DNA from: JACRAV01 sp964571235
Lineage (GTDB): Bacteria; Zixibacteria; MSB-5A5; GN15; FEB-12
Assembly (NCBI GenBank): GCA_964571235.1
Contig: CAZNAI010000003.1
Coordinates: forward strand, 124,001-188,000
Direction of reading: 5' to 3'
DNA length: 64,000 bases
The position numbers and the translations under genes are program-made. Below the pieces are notes generated by a model. That model searched no databases. It was not told the DNA's origin and worked only from the letters and a program-made list of their open reading frames with translations. Shown in pieces: positions 16,540 to 25,349 of this stretch (positions are counted from its first letter, which is position 1; each line of letters begins with the position of its first letter).

Positions 16540-18540
16540 ATGGATCCAAAAGCAAAAAAAGTTCTCGCAGTTATGGGTGTACTCTTGCTGGCGGCCGGGG
16601 TTTGGTTCACCTGGTCGACTTTCAAGCCGCTCACTCCCGAAGAAAAACTCGCCAAGATCATCTTTTTGGAAAACCGTCGCGACTGCTCCAAAGAGTTAAT
16701 CAATTTCCTTTCCGATGATTCTCCCGAAACGCGCACCCGCGCGGCGCTGGCAGTCGGACGAATCGGCGCACCGAAGTCCGGCGAGCATCTGTATCAACTG
16801 CTTAAAGATCAATCGCTCGATGTCGCCTCCACCGCCGCCTTTGCGCTGGGGTTGACCTCCGAGCATGACTACGCACGAAAACTTTTGGAAGTCGCCAACG
16901 ATCTGCCTACCCAGGTAGCGGCGTGGGCGGTCCGTTCGGGCGGACGGCTGGCCGATTCGACTATGACCGATATTGGAAACGATATCGCCGAGTATCTTCT
17001 ACATCCGGCCCCGGAAGTACGCGAGGCCGCCTGTTATGCCCTCTATTATGCAAAAGCTAAAGACGCCGCCTCGCAACTGGTGACATTTGTCAAAACCGAG
17101 CCGGATACTTCGGTCAAAGCGGCCGGACTTTTTACACTCGCGAGGCTGAGTATGGATGCCGGCACGCCGGTCTTTATCGACTACTTGGCCGACCCCGATC
17201 CGTACTTGCGGGCACTGGCGGTGCGCGGGCTGGCTAGTTCTACCTCGCCTGAGGCCGAGCATTACCTTGAGATCGCGCTCAACGACGGCGACAAAAAAGT
17301 AGTCGCACAAGCGGTGGCTTCGCTGGGTGGAAAAAAGACGCTGTCGGCCTCGCAGAGATTGGGCCAGCGGTTGAATCTCGAAACCGACGAGAAGCTGATA
17401 CTTGAACTGATCGCCGCTCTACAAAGACAGAATAGCGATCAGGGATTGGTCGCGGCCAACACGCATGTAATGACCGGCGGGAGTGTCAATATTGTATCAG
17501 CGGCGTTGCCGTACCTGGCGACTATCCAAAAAGACAAAGTGATGGCTCTCTTGGATTCGCTCTTAAACGGTAAACCCGATTCGAAAATCCGAAGTGCGGC
17601 CGCCGAATCGTTTGGACTACTAAGCAAGACCAGCGTTGTGCCGCGATTGGCGGGGCTTTTCGCCGACGAAGACCCCGATGTGCGCGCGGCGGCCTTTGAC
17701 CAGCTCTACACACTGGATACCGCCAACCGATCATTCTATCTGACCAAAGCGCTGGCCGATCCGGACTACATGCTGGTGGTGGTCGCACTCGATAAAATCG
17801 GCACCGACACCCTCCGTCAATATCTGCCGACTCTCAGTCAACTGATCAAACAAGGAGCGGGAGTCGACCGGGACGTGCGTCGCTCGGCGCTTGAAGCCCT
17901 AAAGTCGTTTATCACTGCCGGAGTGAGAGATACGGCGGTGATGGAAATTCTTGTCACCGCGGCCATTGATCCTGAGTATGTGATTCGCCGTTCGGCGGCC
18001 GAAATATATCGCGACTATTTTAATCAGGACCGGCATTCGATTGTCCCGCCGTCAAACAGCCGGCTCTCTGAGCGTCAGATCAAAGCGGCGATAGACAGAT
18101 ACAAATTCAACCCAACCGCGACAATCTCGACTTCAAAGGGAGATATCGAAGTCGAACTGTTTTTTGATATCGCCCCGATGACCGTGCTTAACTTTATAGA
18201 GCTGGCCAACAGCGGGTTCTACAACGGCCTTTTGTTTCACCGGGTGGTTCCGAACTTTGTTGTGCAGGGTGGCGATCCGCGAGGTGACGGCTGGGGTGGC
18301 CCCGACTGGTATATCAGGTGCGAGTATTCGACCGAACGATACAAACGCGGATCACTTGGTGTGGCCACCTCCGGCAAAGACACCGGCGGCTCACAGTTTT
18401 TCATCACGCTGTCTCCACAGCCGCACCTGGACTCGCGGTATACCGTATTTGGCGAGGTAACCAAGGGGATGGAACTGGCCGACCTGATTGTAAAAGGGGA
18501 TCTGATTTCAAAGATTACGATTTATGAGAGGAAGTCATGA
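16540..18540 (+). CDS. Membrane-anchored HEAT-repeat protein fused to cyclophilin-type peptidyl-prolyl isomerase
   Basis: This protein is 666 residues from the ATG at 16540. An N-terminal signal anchor (about 7-27) is followed by about a dozen HEAT/PBS-type alpha repeats (about 50-505; recurring patterns like VREAACYALYYAKAKDA) and a C-terminal cyclophilin domain (about 525-666). The cyclophilin core motifs are FHRVVPNFVVQGGDP, TGGSQFFITLSPQPHLD and YTVFGEV. It probably acts in the periplasm, where the repeats would bind a client and the isomerase would assist proline-limited folding. It is the first gene of a run; the next gene overlaps it by ATGA. Domain calls are firm; the role is inference. 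Confidence 0.88.
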   Translation: MDPKAKKVLAVMGVLLLAAGVWFTWSTFKPLTPEEKLAKIIFLENRRDCSKELINFLSDDSPETRTRAALAVGRIGAPKSGEHLYQLLKDQSLDVASTAAFALGLTSEHDYARKLLEVANDLPTQVAAWAVRSGGRLADSTMTDIGNDIAEYLLHPAPEVREAACYALYYAKAKDAASQLVTFVKTEPDTSVKAAGLFTLARLSMDAGTPVFIDYLADPDPYLRALAVRGLASSTSPEAEHYLEIALNDGDKKVVAQAVASLGGKKTLSASQRLGQRLNLETDEKLILELIAALQRQNSDQGLVAANTHVMTGGSVNIVSAALPYLATIQKDKVMALLDSLLNGKPDSKIRSAAAESFGLLSKTSVVPRLAGLFADEDPDVRAAAFDQLYTLDTANRSFYLTKALADPDYMLVVVALDKIGTDTLRQYLPTLSQLIKQGAGVDRDVRRSALEALKSFITAGVRDTAVMEILVTAAIDPEYVIRRSAAEIYRDYFNQDRHSIVPPSNSRLSERQIKAAIDRYKFNPTATISTSKGDIEVELFFDIAPMTVLNFIELANSGFYNGLLFHRVVPNFVVQGGDPRGDGWGGPDWYIRCEYSTERYKRGSLGVATSGKDTGGSQFFITLSPQPHLDSRYTVFGEVTKGMELADLIVKGDLISKITIYERKS

Positions 18541-19364
18541 GAACTCGATTTCGAGTGGCCTTGCTAACAGTGTGCGTGGTGGTCGTATGTACTACCCTGC
18601 TTACCCCGTGTACACGAAGTCAGGAAACGGCCGGAGTCGATCCTGGCGCATTGATCGAACAAATATTGGCGACGGATGGGCATCAGCGCGAAGCAGTACG
18701 CGATGTCACGTTTGAGTCGCAATATATCGAAGGGGAAGAGACCAAAAAGGGATTTGAGGAAAAGGCCAGATTCAACAAACGTGTACAGATCAAGTATCTC
18801 AAAGATACTGCCTGGTATCACGAAGAGTACCTTGAATATTACAAAGAGGGCGAACTGCAAAGCATGAAAGAGTGTGCCGAGGCGGGCAAAGAGAAGCTCG
18901 CGAAGAAAAAGCGGCGCAAATCCAAAGACATATCATACAACATGGTCGAGCCGTTTTATGCCGCCAAGCGTCCGCTCTACGAAATCACGTACAAGGGAAT
19001 TGCCGAGGACAAAATCGACGGCCGTAGTTGTCATCACTTTGTCGTGAAGGCGAAAGAGCCCGACGAACAATTGGTAAACGGCGACTACTACTTTGAAGGC
19101 GAGACATTTCATCTGGCGAAAGTCGATTTCTCGCCGTCGAAGATGATGCACACAATCTGGTTTAACTTCAGCAAACTGAATATGTCGATCTCTTACTCTC
19201 CTACCGCCGACGGTTGGTGGCTCCCCAGTCAGTTCTTTATCGAGGGGAAGGCCAAAGCGACGTTGTTCATAGGCGTGAAATTCGGCGGGACAGAATATTT
19301 TCGCAATCCTGCCGTGAACTCCGGGCTTGATGACAAGTTGTTCGAGGTCGCCAGTGACGACTGA
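18537..19364 (+). CDS. Secreted protein, LolA/outer-membrane-lipoprotein-sorting-like
   Basis: This 275-residue protein has a signal peptide (MRTRFRVALLTVCVVVVCTT). The body has the alternating strand pattern and late motifs (LYEITYKGIAEDKIDGRSC; SISYSPTADGWWLPSQF) seen in proteins related to LolA/LolB-type outer-membrane lipoprotein sorting factors. The resemblance is general rather than motif-based. A Lys-rich stretch (KEKLAKKKRRKSKD, about 119-132) is unusual for such proteins. The start overlaps the cyclophilin gene by 4 bp and the end overlaps the adenosine-specific kinase by 11 bp, so the three are translationally coupled. Confidence 0.6.
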   Translation: MRTRFRVALLTVCVVVVCTTLLTPCTRSQETAGVDPGALIEQILATDGHQREAVRDVTFESQYIEGEETKKGFEEKARFNKRVQIKYLKDTAWYHEEYLEYYKEGELQSMKECAEAGKEKLAKKKRRKSKDISYNMVEPFYAAKRPLYEITYKGIAEDKIDGRSCHHFVVKAKEPDEQLVNGDYYFEGETFHLAKVDFSPSKMMHTIWFNFSKLNMSISYSPTADGWWLPSQFFIEGKAKATLFIGVKFGGTEYFRNPAVNSGLDDKLFEVASDD

Positions 19365-19857
19365 TGGGCTTATCAAAACCCGTCTGGTCCGGGTGGAAGT
19401 ACCCGAGGGAACGAATGTCATTTTCGGTCAGTCGCACTTTGTCAAAACGGTCGAGGATTTGTACGAAACATTAGTCGCTTCCGCTCCGACGCTCGGCTTT
19501 GGTATCGCCTTCTGCGAAGCCTCGGGCAAACGACTGGTTAGAACCGACGGCAATAGCGCCAAACTGATCGAACTGGCGCAAGCCGCGGCGTTCGATGTCG
19601 CTTCTGGTCACTCTTTTTTTGTCTACCTTGAAAACGGATTCCCAATCAGTGTGCTCAATCGGATCAAGGGGGTTGACGAAGTCTGCCGGATATTCTGCGC
19701 GACCGCCAATCCACTGCAAGTCGTGGTCGCCGAGAGCGACCAGGGACGGGGTGTGCTTGGGGTTATCGACGGCGAGCCGCCGCTCGGAATAGAGACGGAA
19801 ACTGACCGCAAGGACCGTCAGGCCTTTTTGCGAATGATCGGATATAAGCGCGGATAG
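19354..19857 (+). CDS. Adenosine-specific kinase family protein (DUF355-like)
   Basis: This protein is 167 residues from a GTG at 19354. The family usually has about 160 residues, and an upstream ATG would add only a short unconserved tail. Recognisable family segments are FGQSHFVKTVEDLYE, GFGIAFCEASGKRLVR, VASGHSFFVYL and GVLGVIDGEPPLGIE. A structural-genomics member of this family binds adenosine or AMP, hence the name; its cellular role is not established. It overlaps the upstream gene by 11 bp and belongs to the HEAT/cyclophilin run. Confidence 0.82.
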   Translation: MTTDGLIKTRLVRVEVPEGTNVIFGQSHFVKTVEDLYETLVASAPTLGFGIAFCEASGKRLVRTDGNSAKLIELAQAAAFDVASGHSFFVYLENGFPISVLNRIKGVDEVCRIFCATANPLQVVVAESDQGRGVLGVIDGEPPLGIETETDRKDRQAFLRMIGYKRG

Positions 19858-19940
19858 TCGACAGGCGGAAACATCTGTCTTGCACCGAAATACTAACGCG
19901 GCGCCCAAGAGTGTACGCCGCACACAACCAATGGACACCT

Positions 19941-20141
19941 ATGCGATTTGAACTGGAACGGTCAAAGACCGAAAAGCTGATCATTGAGGACTCGGAATTC
20001 AAGGGACGGCAACTGATCAACATGCGGATTTTCTTTTTGGGCGACAACGACGAATGGCTCCCGACCAAGAAGGGAGTTACCTTCAAGCGCGAGCAACTCG
20101 ACGAGGTGCTTGGATTTCTCAACCAGATCAAGAACGGTTGA
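19941..20141 (+). CDS. PC4/YdbC-like ssDNA-binding protein
   Basis: This 66-residue protein matches the transcriptional coactivator p15 (PC4) fold used by bacterial YdbC-type proteins: a basic N-terminus, MRIFFLGDNDEWLPTKKGV (about residues 29-47) and a C-terminal helix (REQLDEVLGFLNQIKNG). Such proteins are homodimers that bind single-stranded nucleic acid. The start at 19941 is preferred over one 10 codons upstream because conservation begins at the FELERSKTEK segment. The GNAT gene starts 18 bp downstream. Confidence 0.75.
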   Translation: MRFELERSKTEKLIIEDSEFKGRQLINMRIFFLGDNDEWLPTKKGVTFKREQLDEVLGFLNQIKNG

Positions 20142-20159
20142 CCACCACTGATCCAAGCC

Positions 20160-20948
20160 ATGTTTGTTTTTGCCAACGACAAAGAACGACTCTATCAGCA
20201 CTTTCAAAAAGACCCGGTCCTTTTTGCCTATCACATCGGTGATCTGGATGATTTCTTCTTTCCCCAATGCCAGTGGGCGGCCAGCTACACCACCCGGCGG
20301 CACCCGATTGTTCAGGATGTGGTGCTCATCTACCACGGCGGCAAGATACCGACAGTGATGGCCTTCGGTGTCGAGAGCGGCTACGCCGATCTACTGGCCG
20401 ATACTCTTGATATTCTACCTGACCAGTTCTTTTGCCATTTCCAGCAAGACTGCCAACCCGTTCTCGCAGATCAGTATGACATCGAACCGCTCGGCACTCA
20501 TATGAAGATGAAATGTGAGACAGTAGGCCGCTCGGCCCAATCAGGTGACCCCGATTTGTTCACCGTTACATCGACCGATCTGCCGGAACTTGAAGTGTTC
20601 TATCAAAAGGCGTATCCGGAGAATTATTTCATGCCCCGCATGCTCGATACTGGTTGGTATCGGGGAATTCGCATAAACGGAAAGATCGCCGCAGTCGCGG
20701 GGGTCCATGTGGTATCCGATCAATACAAGATCGCCGTGCTGGGTAATATCGCCACTGACCCGGCTCACCGAGGGAGACATCTGGCCACCCGTGTGACCGG
20801 CGGGCTTACCAATGAGTTGTATCGGCAGGGGAAACTCGTCTGTTTGAATGTGAAGGCCGACAATGCTGTGGCCATCAAATGCTACGAGCGGTTGGGCTTT
20901 GCAACAGTCCACTCGTACGAAGAAGCGCTCTGCCGGCGCCGGGCATAA
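20160..20948 (+). CDS. GNAT family N-acetyltransferase
   Basis: In this 262-residue protein the C-terminal third is a GNAT/FR47-like acetyl-CoA-binding domain: LGNIATDPAHRGRHLATRV is motif A with the R/Q-x-x-G-x-G/A type pyrophosphate loop, followed by LNVKADNAVAIKCYERLGF. The N-terminal half (about 1-125) is a degenerate partner domain like that of two-domain acetyltransferases. The acceptor is unknown. It follows the PC4-like gene by 18 bp. Confidence 0.82.
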   Translation: MFVFANDKERLYQHFQKDPVLFAYHIGDLDDFFFPQCQWAASYTTRRHPIVQDVVLIYHGGKIPTVMAFGVESGYADLLADTLDILPDQFFCHFQQDCQPVLADQYDIEPLGTHMKMKCETVGRSAQSGDPDLFTVTSTDLPELEVFYQKAYPENYFMPRMLDTGWYRGIRINGKIAAVAGVHVVSDQYKIAVLGNIATDPAHRGRHLATRVTGGLTNELYRQGKLVCLNVKADNAVAIKCYERLGFATVHSYEEALCRRRA

Positions 20949-21057
20949 ATCGCTCGGTTGACATCATCCAACAAATCGGCAAGATTGAGGCGGCGGTAAT
21001 ATGGCGCACAGAGGGTGACTCCGCCATGGCAGACGGCCTGAGCACGGCAGGAAGCAA

Positions 21058-21855
21058 ATGTCTAGTCCGAACAAACTGACAATCTCGCGCTGGCATCTTG
21101 ACTGTATCACGCAACAGGGTGATTTCTTTTTGGGCGAGACAATTTCGGTGCGCTCAGGGTCGGTGCAGATAAATCTCTTCAGTGGCATCAGCGGGCTCAA
21201 GCAAACGGTGGATCGGAAGTTGACTGTTGCCTTCAAAGAAGTTCTGCCGATCGTCACCGGCCCGGAAATCAACTGGATCTGCCCGCCGCTACAATTATCC
21301 GGACAATGGGACACGATTGTTCCCCGTTTTGAGCGAACACTCTTTGCCGATGAAAGCCAGATCATCGACTGGCACTGCGCCGGCCCGAAGACCAAAGTCA
21401 GATTGCAAATCGGTAGCGACAAGTCACTGGCCGGTATTGGATATGTCGATCATGTACGGATAGCGGCCGAAAACTGGAGTGCGCCGATCAGCGAAATTCG
21501 ATTCGGTCGGTTTTTGACTGAGCAAGAAAGTTGGATATGGATCAATCTCGACGGTGTCTTCTCACGTCCGTGGGTTTGGCGCAACGGAGTTGAACAACCG
21601 CTGGCGGCAGTGAGCGACGATCTGATAACTCTTGGTGACGGCCACACTCTGGGGCTGGTGCATAAACAGCCGATTCGCGAGGGACAATTTGGAGACACGG
21701 TAGTGCAGTCGTTGCCGGCGCTCCGGCCACTGGTACCGCAGGGGATGGCCCGAATTTTCGAAAGCACCTGGATGAGCAAAGGGACACTCCTTAAGAGCAC
21801 CGAAAAAATCGATTCGGGCTGGGCGCTCCATCAACGGATTCGATTCCCCGGCTAA
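21058..21855 (+). CDS. CrtC/AttH-like (lipocalin-related) protein, function unknown
   Basis: This 265-residue protein has no signal peptide; the ATG follows AGGA by 5 bp. The segment IIDWHCAGPKTKVRLQIG ... AGIGYVDHVR ... WSAPISEIRFGRF (about 101-149) recalls the C-terminal lipocalin-like half of carotenoid 1,2-hydratases (CrtC) and AttH proteins, where a W-x-C-x-x-P and a G-x-G-Y-x-D-x motif recur. No carotenoid genes are nearby, so hydratase activity is not proposed. It converges with pabB; only 5 bp separate the two stop codons. Confidence 0.5.
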   Translation: MSSPNKLTISRWHLDCITQQGDFFLGETISVRSGSVQINLFSGISGLKQTVDRKLTVAFKEVLPIVTGPEINWICPPLQLSGQWDTIVPRFERTLFADESQIIDWHCAGPKTKVRLQIGSDKSLAGIGYVDHVRIAAENWSAPISEIRFGRFLTEQESWIWINLDGVFSRPWVWRNGVEQPLAAVSDDLITLGDGHTLGLVHKQPIREGQFGDTVVQSLPALRPLVPQGMARIFESTWMSKGTLLKSTEKIDSGWALHQRIRFPG

Positions 21856-21860
21856 GCCAA

Positions 21861-22850
21861 TCAGTCTGCCAAGGCGCCCAATTTTACTCTTAGCTCAGCG
21901 AGTTCGCTGTCGGCGTCGGAATCGTAGACAACACCACTCCCGACACCATAAGTCCACCCCGTAGGCATCTTTGTCGCGGTGCGGATGAGAATTGAAAAGA
22001 CTGCGCGGTCACCTCGCCAGAATCCAAGCGACCCGCAATACGGTCCTCTCGGTGTCGGTTCGAGTTTGCGGATATGCTCAAGCGCCGCTTGTTTCGGGGC
22101 GCCGGTGACCGAACCGCCCGGATGCAACGACGCGAGGACATCTAAAGGTGTGACCCCGTCAATCAACTCGCCTTCGATATCACTGACTGTCTGAATTGCA
22201 TATGGCAATACGATTGCCAGCCGTTCGTTGGCAACACGCACCGTGCGGGGTTTGCAAACGGGTGTGAGGTCGTTGCGGAGTAGATCAGTTATCATTGCCA
22301 GCTCCGCACGATCTTTTTCGCTGAGCTCCAGCACACTTCCGTCTTTTGGGGGAGCCGTTCCCTTCATCGGTTGCGTGTGAACGACTTTATGATTGATCTC
22401 AAAGAACAGCTCCGGCGATGCGGACATAAACTCGTCGCCATTTGGGAATCGTACCCAGGCGAAGTATTTCGGCATCGCGTTACGACAAAAACATGCCGCC
22501 AGGTCGGGTGCCGAAGTCGGGCCTATTTGCGCACGCCGCGTATAGCAAACCTGATACACATCGCCTCGCGCGATTGCTTCGCGTATTTCTGCTACATGGG
22601 CGGCATAGTGAAGATCATCAAGCGTGATCCTTGGCGATATGGTTGGATGGTCAAACTCAATCGTTAGTTCCTGAATCTTCTCAGCGCCAAAGCAACTTGC
22701 ATTGCTTCCGTCAGACTCGAAAGGCGCAAATACAAATAGGGGCTGTGTCGTTGCCGGTCGCAAACCCGAAAGTAAGAGCGTACGGCCGCCCGAGAACCCG
22801 GGCCCGAGCAGGGCGAACGACTTCAGTTTGTCTATTTCGAAAAAAGTCAC
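21861..22850 (-). CDS. pabB: Aminodeoxychorismate synthase component I, short form
   Basis: This chorismate-binding enzyme has 329 residues from a GTG start and lacks the long N-terminal half of E. coli PabB, as do short forms in Bacteroidetes-like genomes. Key motifs are QPMKGTAPP, where the Lys of PabB-type enzymes is present (TrpE has Ala), HPGGSVTGAPKQAALEHI and PYCGSLGFWRGD near the end. With PabA ammonia it makes 4-amino-4-deoxychorismate for folate. Its start overlaps the pabA stop by GTGA, so the pair is translationally coupled. Confidence 0.88.
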   Translation of the reverse strand: MTFFEIDKLKSFALLGPGFSGGRTLLLSGLRPATTQPLFVFAPFESDGSNASCFGAEKIQELTIEFDHPTISPRITLDDLHYAAHVAEIREAIARGDVYQVCYTRRAQIGPTSAPDLAACFCRNAMPKYFAWVRFPNGDEFMSASPELFFEINHKVVHTQPMKGTAPPKDGSVLELSEKDRAELAMITDLLRNDLTPVCKPRTVRVANERLAIVLPYAIQTVSDIEGELIDGVTPLDVLASLHPGGSVTGAPKQAALEHIRKLEPTPRGPYCGSLGFWRGDRAVFSILIRTATKMPTGWTYGVGSGVVYDSDADSELAELRVKLGALAD

Positions 22851-23413
22851 TTTATAGCCCCGAAGAAATCAGCCAGCATTTCTCGCCCCCGCACTGTCGC
22901 ATAGGAATCAGGATGAAACTGCAGTCCAGCGATTGGCAGTGATTCGTGCTCGATTGCCATCGGGATGCCATCATCAGTTGTGGCGACCACTCGAAGCGGC
23001 GTGTGGACATCGGCCAGCGAGAGCGAGTGATAGCGCATGACTGTTTGTGTGCCAATTGTGTTTGGGAATAAGCGGCCGTGTGAAAATGTAATCTCTGATC
23101 GCTTGCCGTGCACCGGGCTGGTTCGAATGAGTTGTGCGCCAAACGCCAGCCCAATCGCCTGATGCCCCAGGCAGATGCCGAGGGTGGGGATTCTTAGCGA
23201 GGCCGCTTGTTTGACAATATCGATCAAGCCCGCGCGAATCGGATCGGTCGGTCCGGGGCCGATGATGAGGCAATCGTAGCCGCTGAGTGTCGAGTGCCCC
23301 AACGGTTGCGTTGGGTTGAGATTCTCGATTGTGATCTCATGCCGCTCGACCGGGAGAGCGTCGATCACATTCCACGAAAACGAATCGCGATTTTCCAAAA
23401 AAAGAACGCGCAT
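22847..23413 (-). CDS. pabA: Aminodeoxychorismate/anthranilate synthase glutamine amidotransferase
   Basis: This class I glutamine amidotransferase supplies ammonia to PabB. The start is set at the ATG at 23413 (MRVLFLENRDSFSWN), which matches the family N-terminus. An upstream start adds 12 unconserved residues. The triad is present: the nucleophile Cys in GICLGHQAIGLAFG, the His in LQFHPDS and a following acidic position. The usual HPES is HPDS here. At 188 residues the length is standard. Pairing with a Lys-type PabB argues for folate rather than tryptophan synthesis, although such subunits are often shared. Confidence 0.9.
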   Translation of the reverse strand: MRVLFLENRDSFSWNVIDALPVERHEITIENLNPTQPLGHSTLSGYDCLIIGPGPTDPIRAGLIDIVKQAASLRIPTLGICLGHQAIGLAFGAQLIRTSPVHGKRSEITFSHGRLFPNTIGTQTVMRYHSLSLADVHTPLRVVATTDDGIPMAIEHESLPIAGLQFHPDSYATVRGREMLADFFGAIK

Positions 23414-23592
23414 GGGGGGAAGTAAGTAGTGCAGATTGATTTTGCGCAAGTGTCAGCTCCAGCTCCGTGGCGTCGTGGAGTACTCAAATCGTCAGTATTT
23501 GAGGTCAGTTGTAAAGCGAGAAGCGGTTATTGACAGAATCGTCCGTGGTTAGTATGTTGTCGACATTGGACATAGGAGTCTGATTCTGTTCT

Positions 23593-24897
23593 ATGGCTGA
23601 GTGCAAAGGTAGTTCAGAACGGCGAGGCCCGTCTCGGCCGGGCGTGACTCTCAATGGTCTATGTAGATTAGCGGGGGTGGTCGCCGGTATCGTCTTATTT
23701 TCGGCAGGATGTCCCAAAAACCCCCACGACATTACCGGTACTGACAACACTGACACATTAGGCGATACCACTCGCCCGTCAAGAGTAGTTGACCTTCGCA
23801 CGTCCGGACAAACTCCGGTGAGCGCGACTCTTTGCTGGACTGCGCCGGGTGATGACGGAACTGTCGGAACTGCATCGGAGTATCTCCTGCGTCTGTCGAC
23901 CGACAGCATTATCGAGACCAACTTCGACTCGGCCAATTCATGCTGGGTGGACTGGCCGTTGGCCCACGGAGAAACGCAATGCCAATCGATCTACAATCTT
24001 GTCGGGGATTCCACCTATTGGGTAGCTATCAAGACACGCGATGAGCGCAACAACTGGAGTGACTTATCCAATGTAGTTAGATTGACCTGTCCCACAGACT
24101 CGATTCGTTACTTTCCCGATTCTTCCCTTGAGTTAGCGGTGCGGCGGGCGATCAGAGTACCATCGGAACCGATACGACAATCCCGGCTCGATAGTCTTAA
24201 ATTGCTCAATGCCGAGTATATGCACGTTAGCAATCTTTCGGGCATACAGAATTGTAGATATCTTTTGCATCTGGTTCTGCGCTCAAACATGATAGCGGAC
24301 ATTTCTTTGCTCAGCGGGATTGCGCCGCTCCGCCACCTCAACCTGACTGACAACCTCGTGACTGACATCACCGCGCTCGGTTCACTGAGCCTGCTCGATA
24401 CACTCTATCTGGGGGAAAATCCGGTGAGTGATCTTTCTGCGATTGCAGGTCTTACCCAACTTCATGATCTCGCTGTACATTCTACCGGCGTGTCCGATCT
24501 CTCACCGATTTCCGGGATGGTGTCACTCACGCGGTTGAATGTCGGCGCTTGTCCGATCGCACATCCGGCCTATTTGTCCCAGCTTGTGAATGTGAGTGAC
24601 TTGCAAGCCTATGCCTGCAATCTGACCGACATCTCATTTCTGGCGTCGATGACCAAACTCCACGATCTTGGACTGGCGTTTAACAAGATTCTCGATATTT
24701 CGCCGCTTGAGAATCTGGACAGCCTGGGTTCGCTATCTCTCTATAGCAACCAGATTACGAATCTTCTACCGCTGGTCAATAACGGAGGAATTGGCGCCGG
24801 AGACGGAATCGATGTATCACTCAATCCGCTTTCTGACAGCTCCAAAGGAACATACATCCCGCAACTTCAGGCGCGGGGTGTGACGGTCATTTGGTAA
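23593..24897 (+). CDS. Lipoprotein with fibronectin-III-like and internalin-type leucine-rich repeats
   Basis: This 434-residue protein has a hydrophobic segment at about 24-40 ending in a lipobox (LFSAGC). A Thr/Asp-rich linker follows, then an Fn3-like domain (about 58-165; VVDLRTSGQTPVSATLCW to NWSDLSNVV), then about nine 21-22-residue leucine-rich repeats (about 205-425) of the pattern LxxLxLxxNxIxDIxxL. Such LRR arrays bind proteins or polysaccharides at the cell surface. The positively charged N-terminus before the hydrophobic core is longer than usual. No neighbour points to a partner. Confidence 0.85.
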   Translation: MAECKGSSERRGPSRPGVTLNGLCRLAGVVAGIVLFSAGCPKNPHDITGTDNTDTLGDTTRPSRVVDLRTSGQTPVSATLCWTAPGDDGTVGTASEYLLRLSTDSIIETNFDSANSCWVDWPLAHGETQCQSIYNLVGDSTYWVAIKTRDERNNWSDLSNVVRLTCPTDSIRYFPDSSLELAVRRAIRVPSEPIRQSRLDSLKLLNAEYMHVSNLSGIQNCRYLLHLVLRSNMIADISLLSGIAPLRHLNLTDNLVTDITALGSLSLLDTLYLGENPVSDLSAIAGLTQLHDLAVHSTGVSDLSPISGMVSLTRLNVGACPIAHPAYLSQLVNVSDLQAYACNLTDISFLASMTKLHDLGLAFNKILDISPLENLDSLGSLSLYSNQITNLLPLVNNGGIGAGDGIDVSLNPLSDSSKGTYIPQLQARGVTVIW

Positions 24898-24999
24898 CTT
24901 AGGTTCTCGGCAGGCTTCCCGTCTGCCCGCGTTACTGTGGGTGGCGGGCACTCTCGCTTGTCACGGTTCATTCGATTCAGAAAGTTTTCGTTCTTTGTA

Positions 25000-25024
25000 C
25001 GGCAGGAGCCCGGCGCTCCTGCCG
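25000..25024. repeat. Perfect palindrome without GTAG
   Basis: CGGCAGGAGC and GCTCCTGCCG flank a 5-base loop. The arm is close to that of the GTAG-type REP at 25237 (GGGAGGAGC). Confidence 0.6.
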
Positions 25025-25046
25025 TGTTTTCTTTGTCGCAATAAAC

Positions 25047-25076
25047 AAAAAAAACGCCGGGCGATTACACCCGGCG
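25047..25076 (-). terminator. Rho-independent terminator of arsR-arsM
   Basis: On the minus strand a CGCCGGG/CCCGGCG stem (25055-25061 and 25070-25076) is followed by eight T (25054-25047). It lies about 270 bp beyond the arsM stop, with the REP pair at 25237-25344 in between. Confidence 0.75.
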
Positions 25077-25236
25077 TCTTGTATTGGGCAATTTTACGTC
25101 CTGCCCGGACGGTCGTTACGAGCCGCCGCAACAATGAGCGACTCGCGGTGTGGCATAGCGATGCATATGATCACTCCTTTGTAGTTACAGAGTTGTTCGT
25201 TTCTATATACAGCTTCGAAGCAGTCTTCTTTCTTCG

Positions 25237-25344
25237 TAGGGGAGGAGCCCTGTGCTCCTGCCATTTTGTCTTCTTCTCCGCCTCTTGTCGAAACCTCTCG
25301 CTGGCGCTCGACCCCCTTCGGGGGGCAAGGGATTTCGACCTACA
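25237..25344. repeat. Inverted REP pair (BIME-like) after arsM
   Basis: The plus-strand REP is GTAG (25237-25240), then GGGAGGAGC and GCTCCTGCC. The minus-strand REP is GTAG (25344-25341), arm GTCGAAATC and partner GGTTTCGAC, with a long structured loop. The minus copy begins 5 bp after the arsM stop codon. Confidence 0.75.
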
Positions 25345-25349
25345 AAAGA

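Noticed and set aside
21861..23413. Tryptophan trpE-trpG pair
   Set aside because: The active-site QPMKGT lysine is that of aminodeoxychorismate synthase, and no other trp gene is adjacent.
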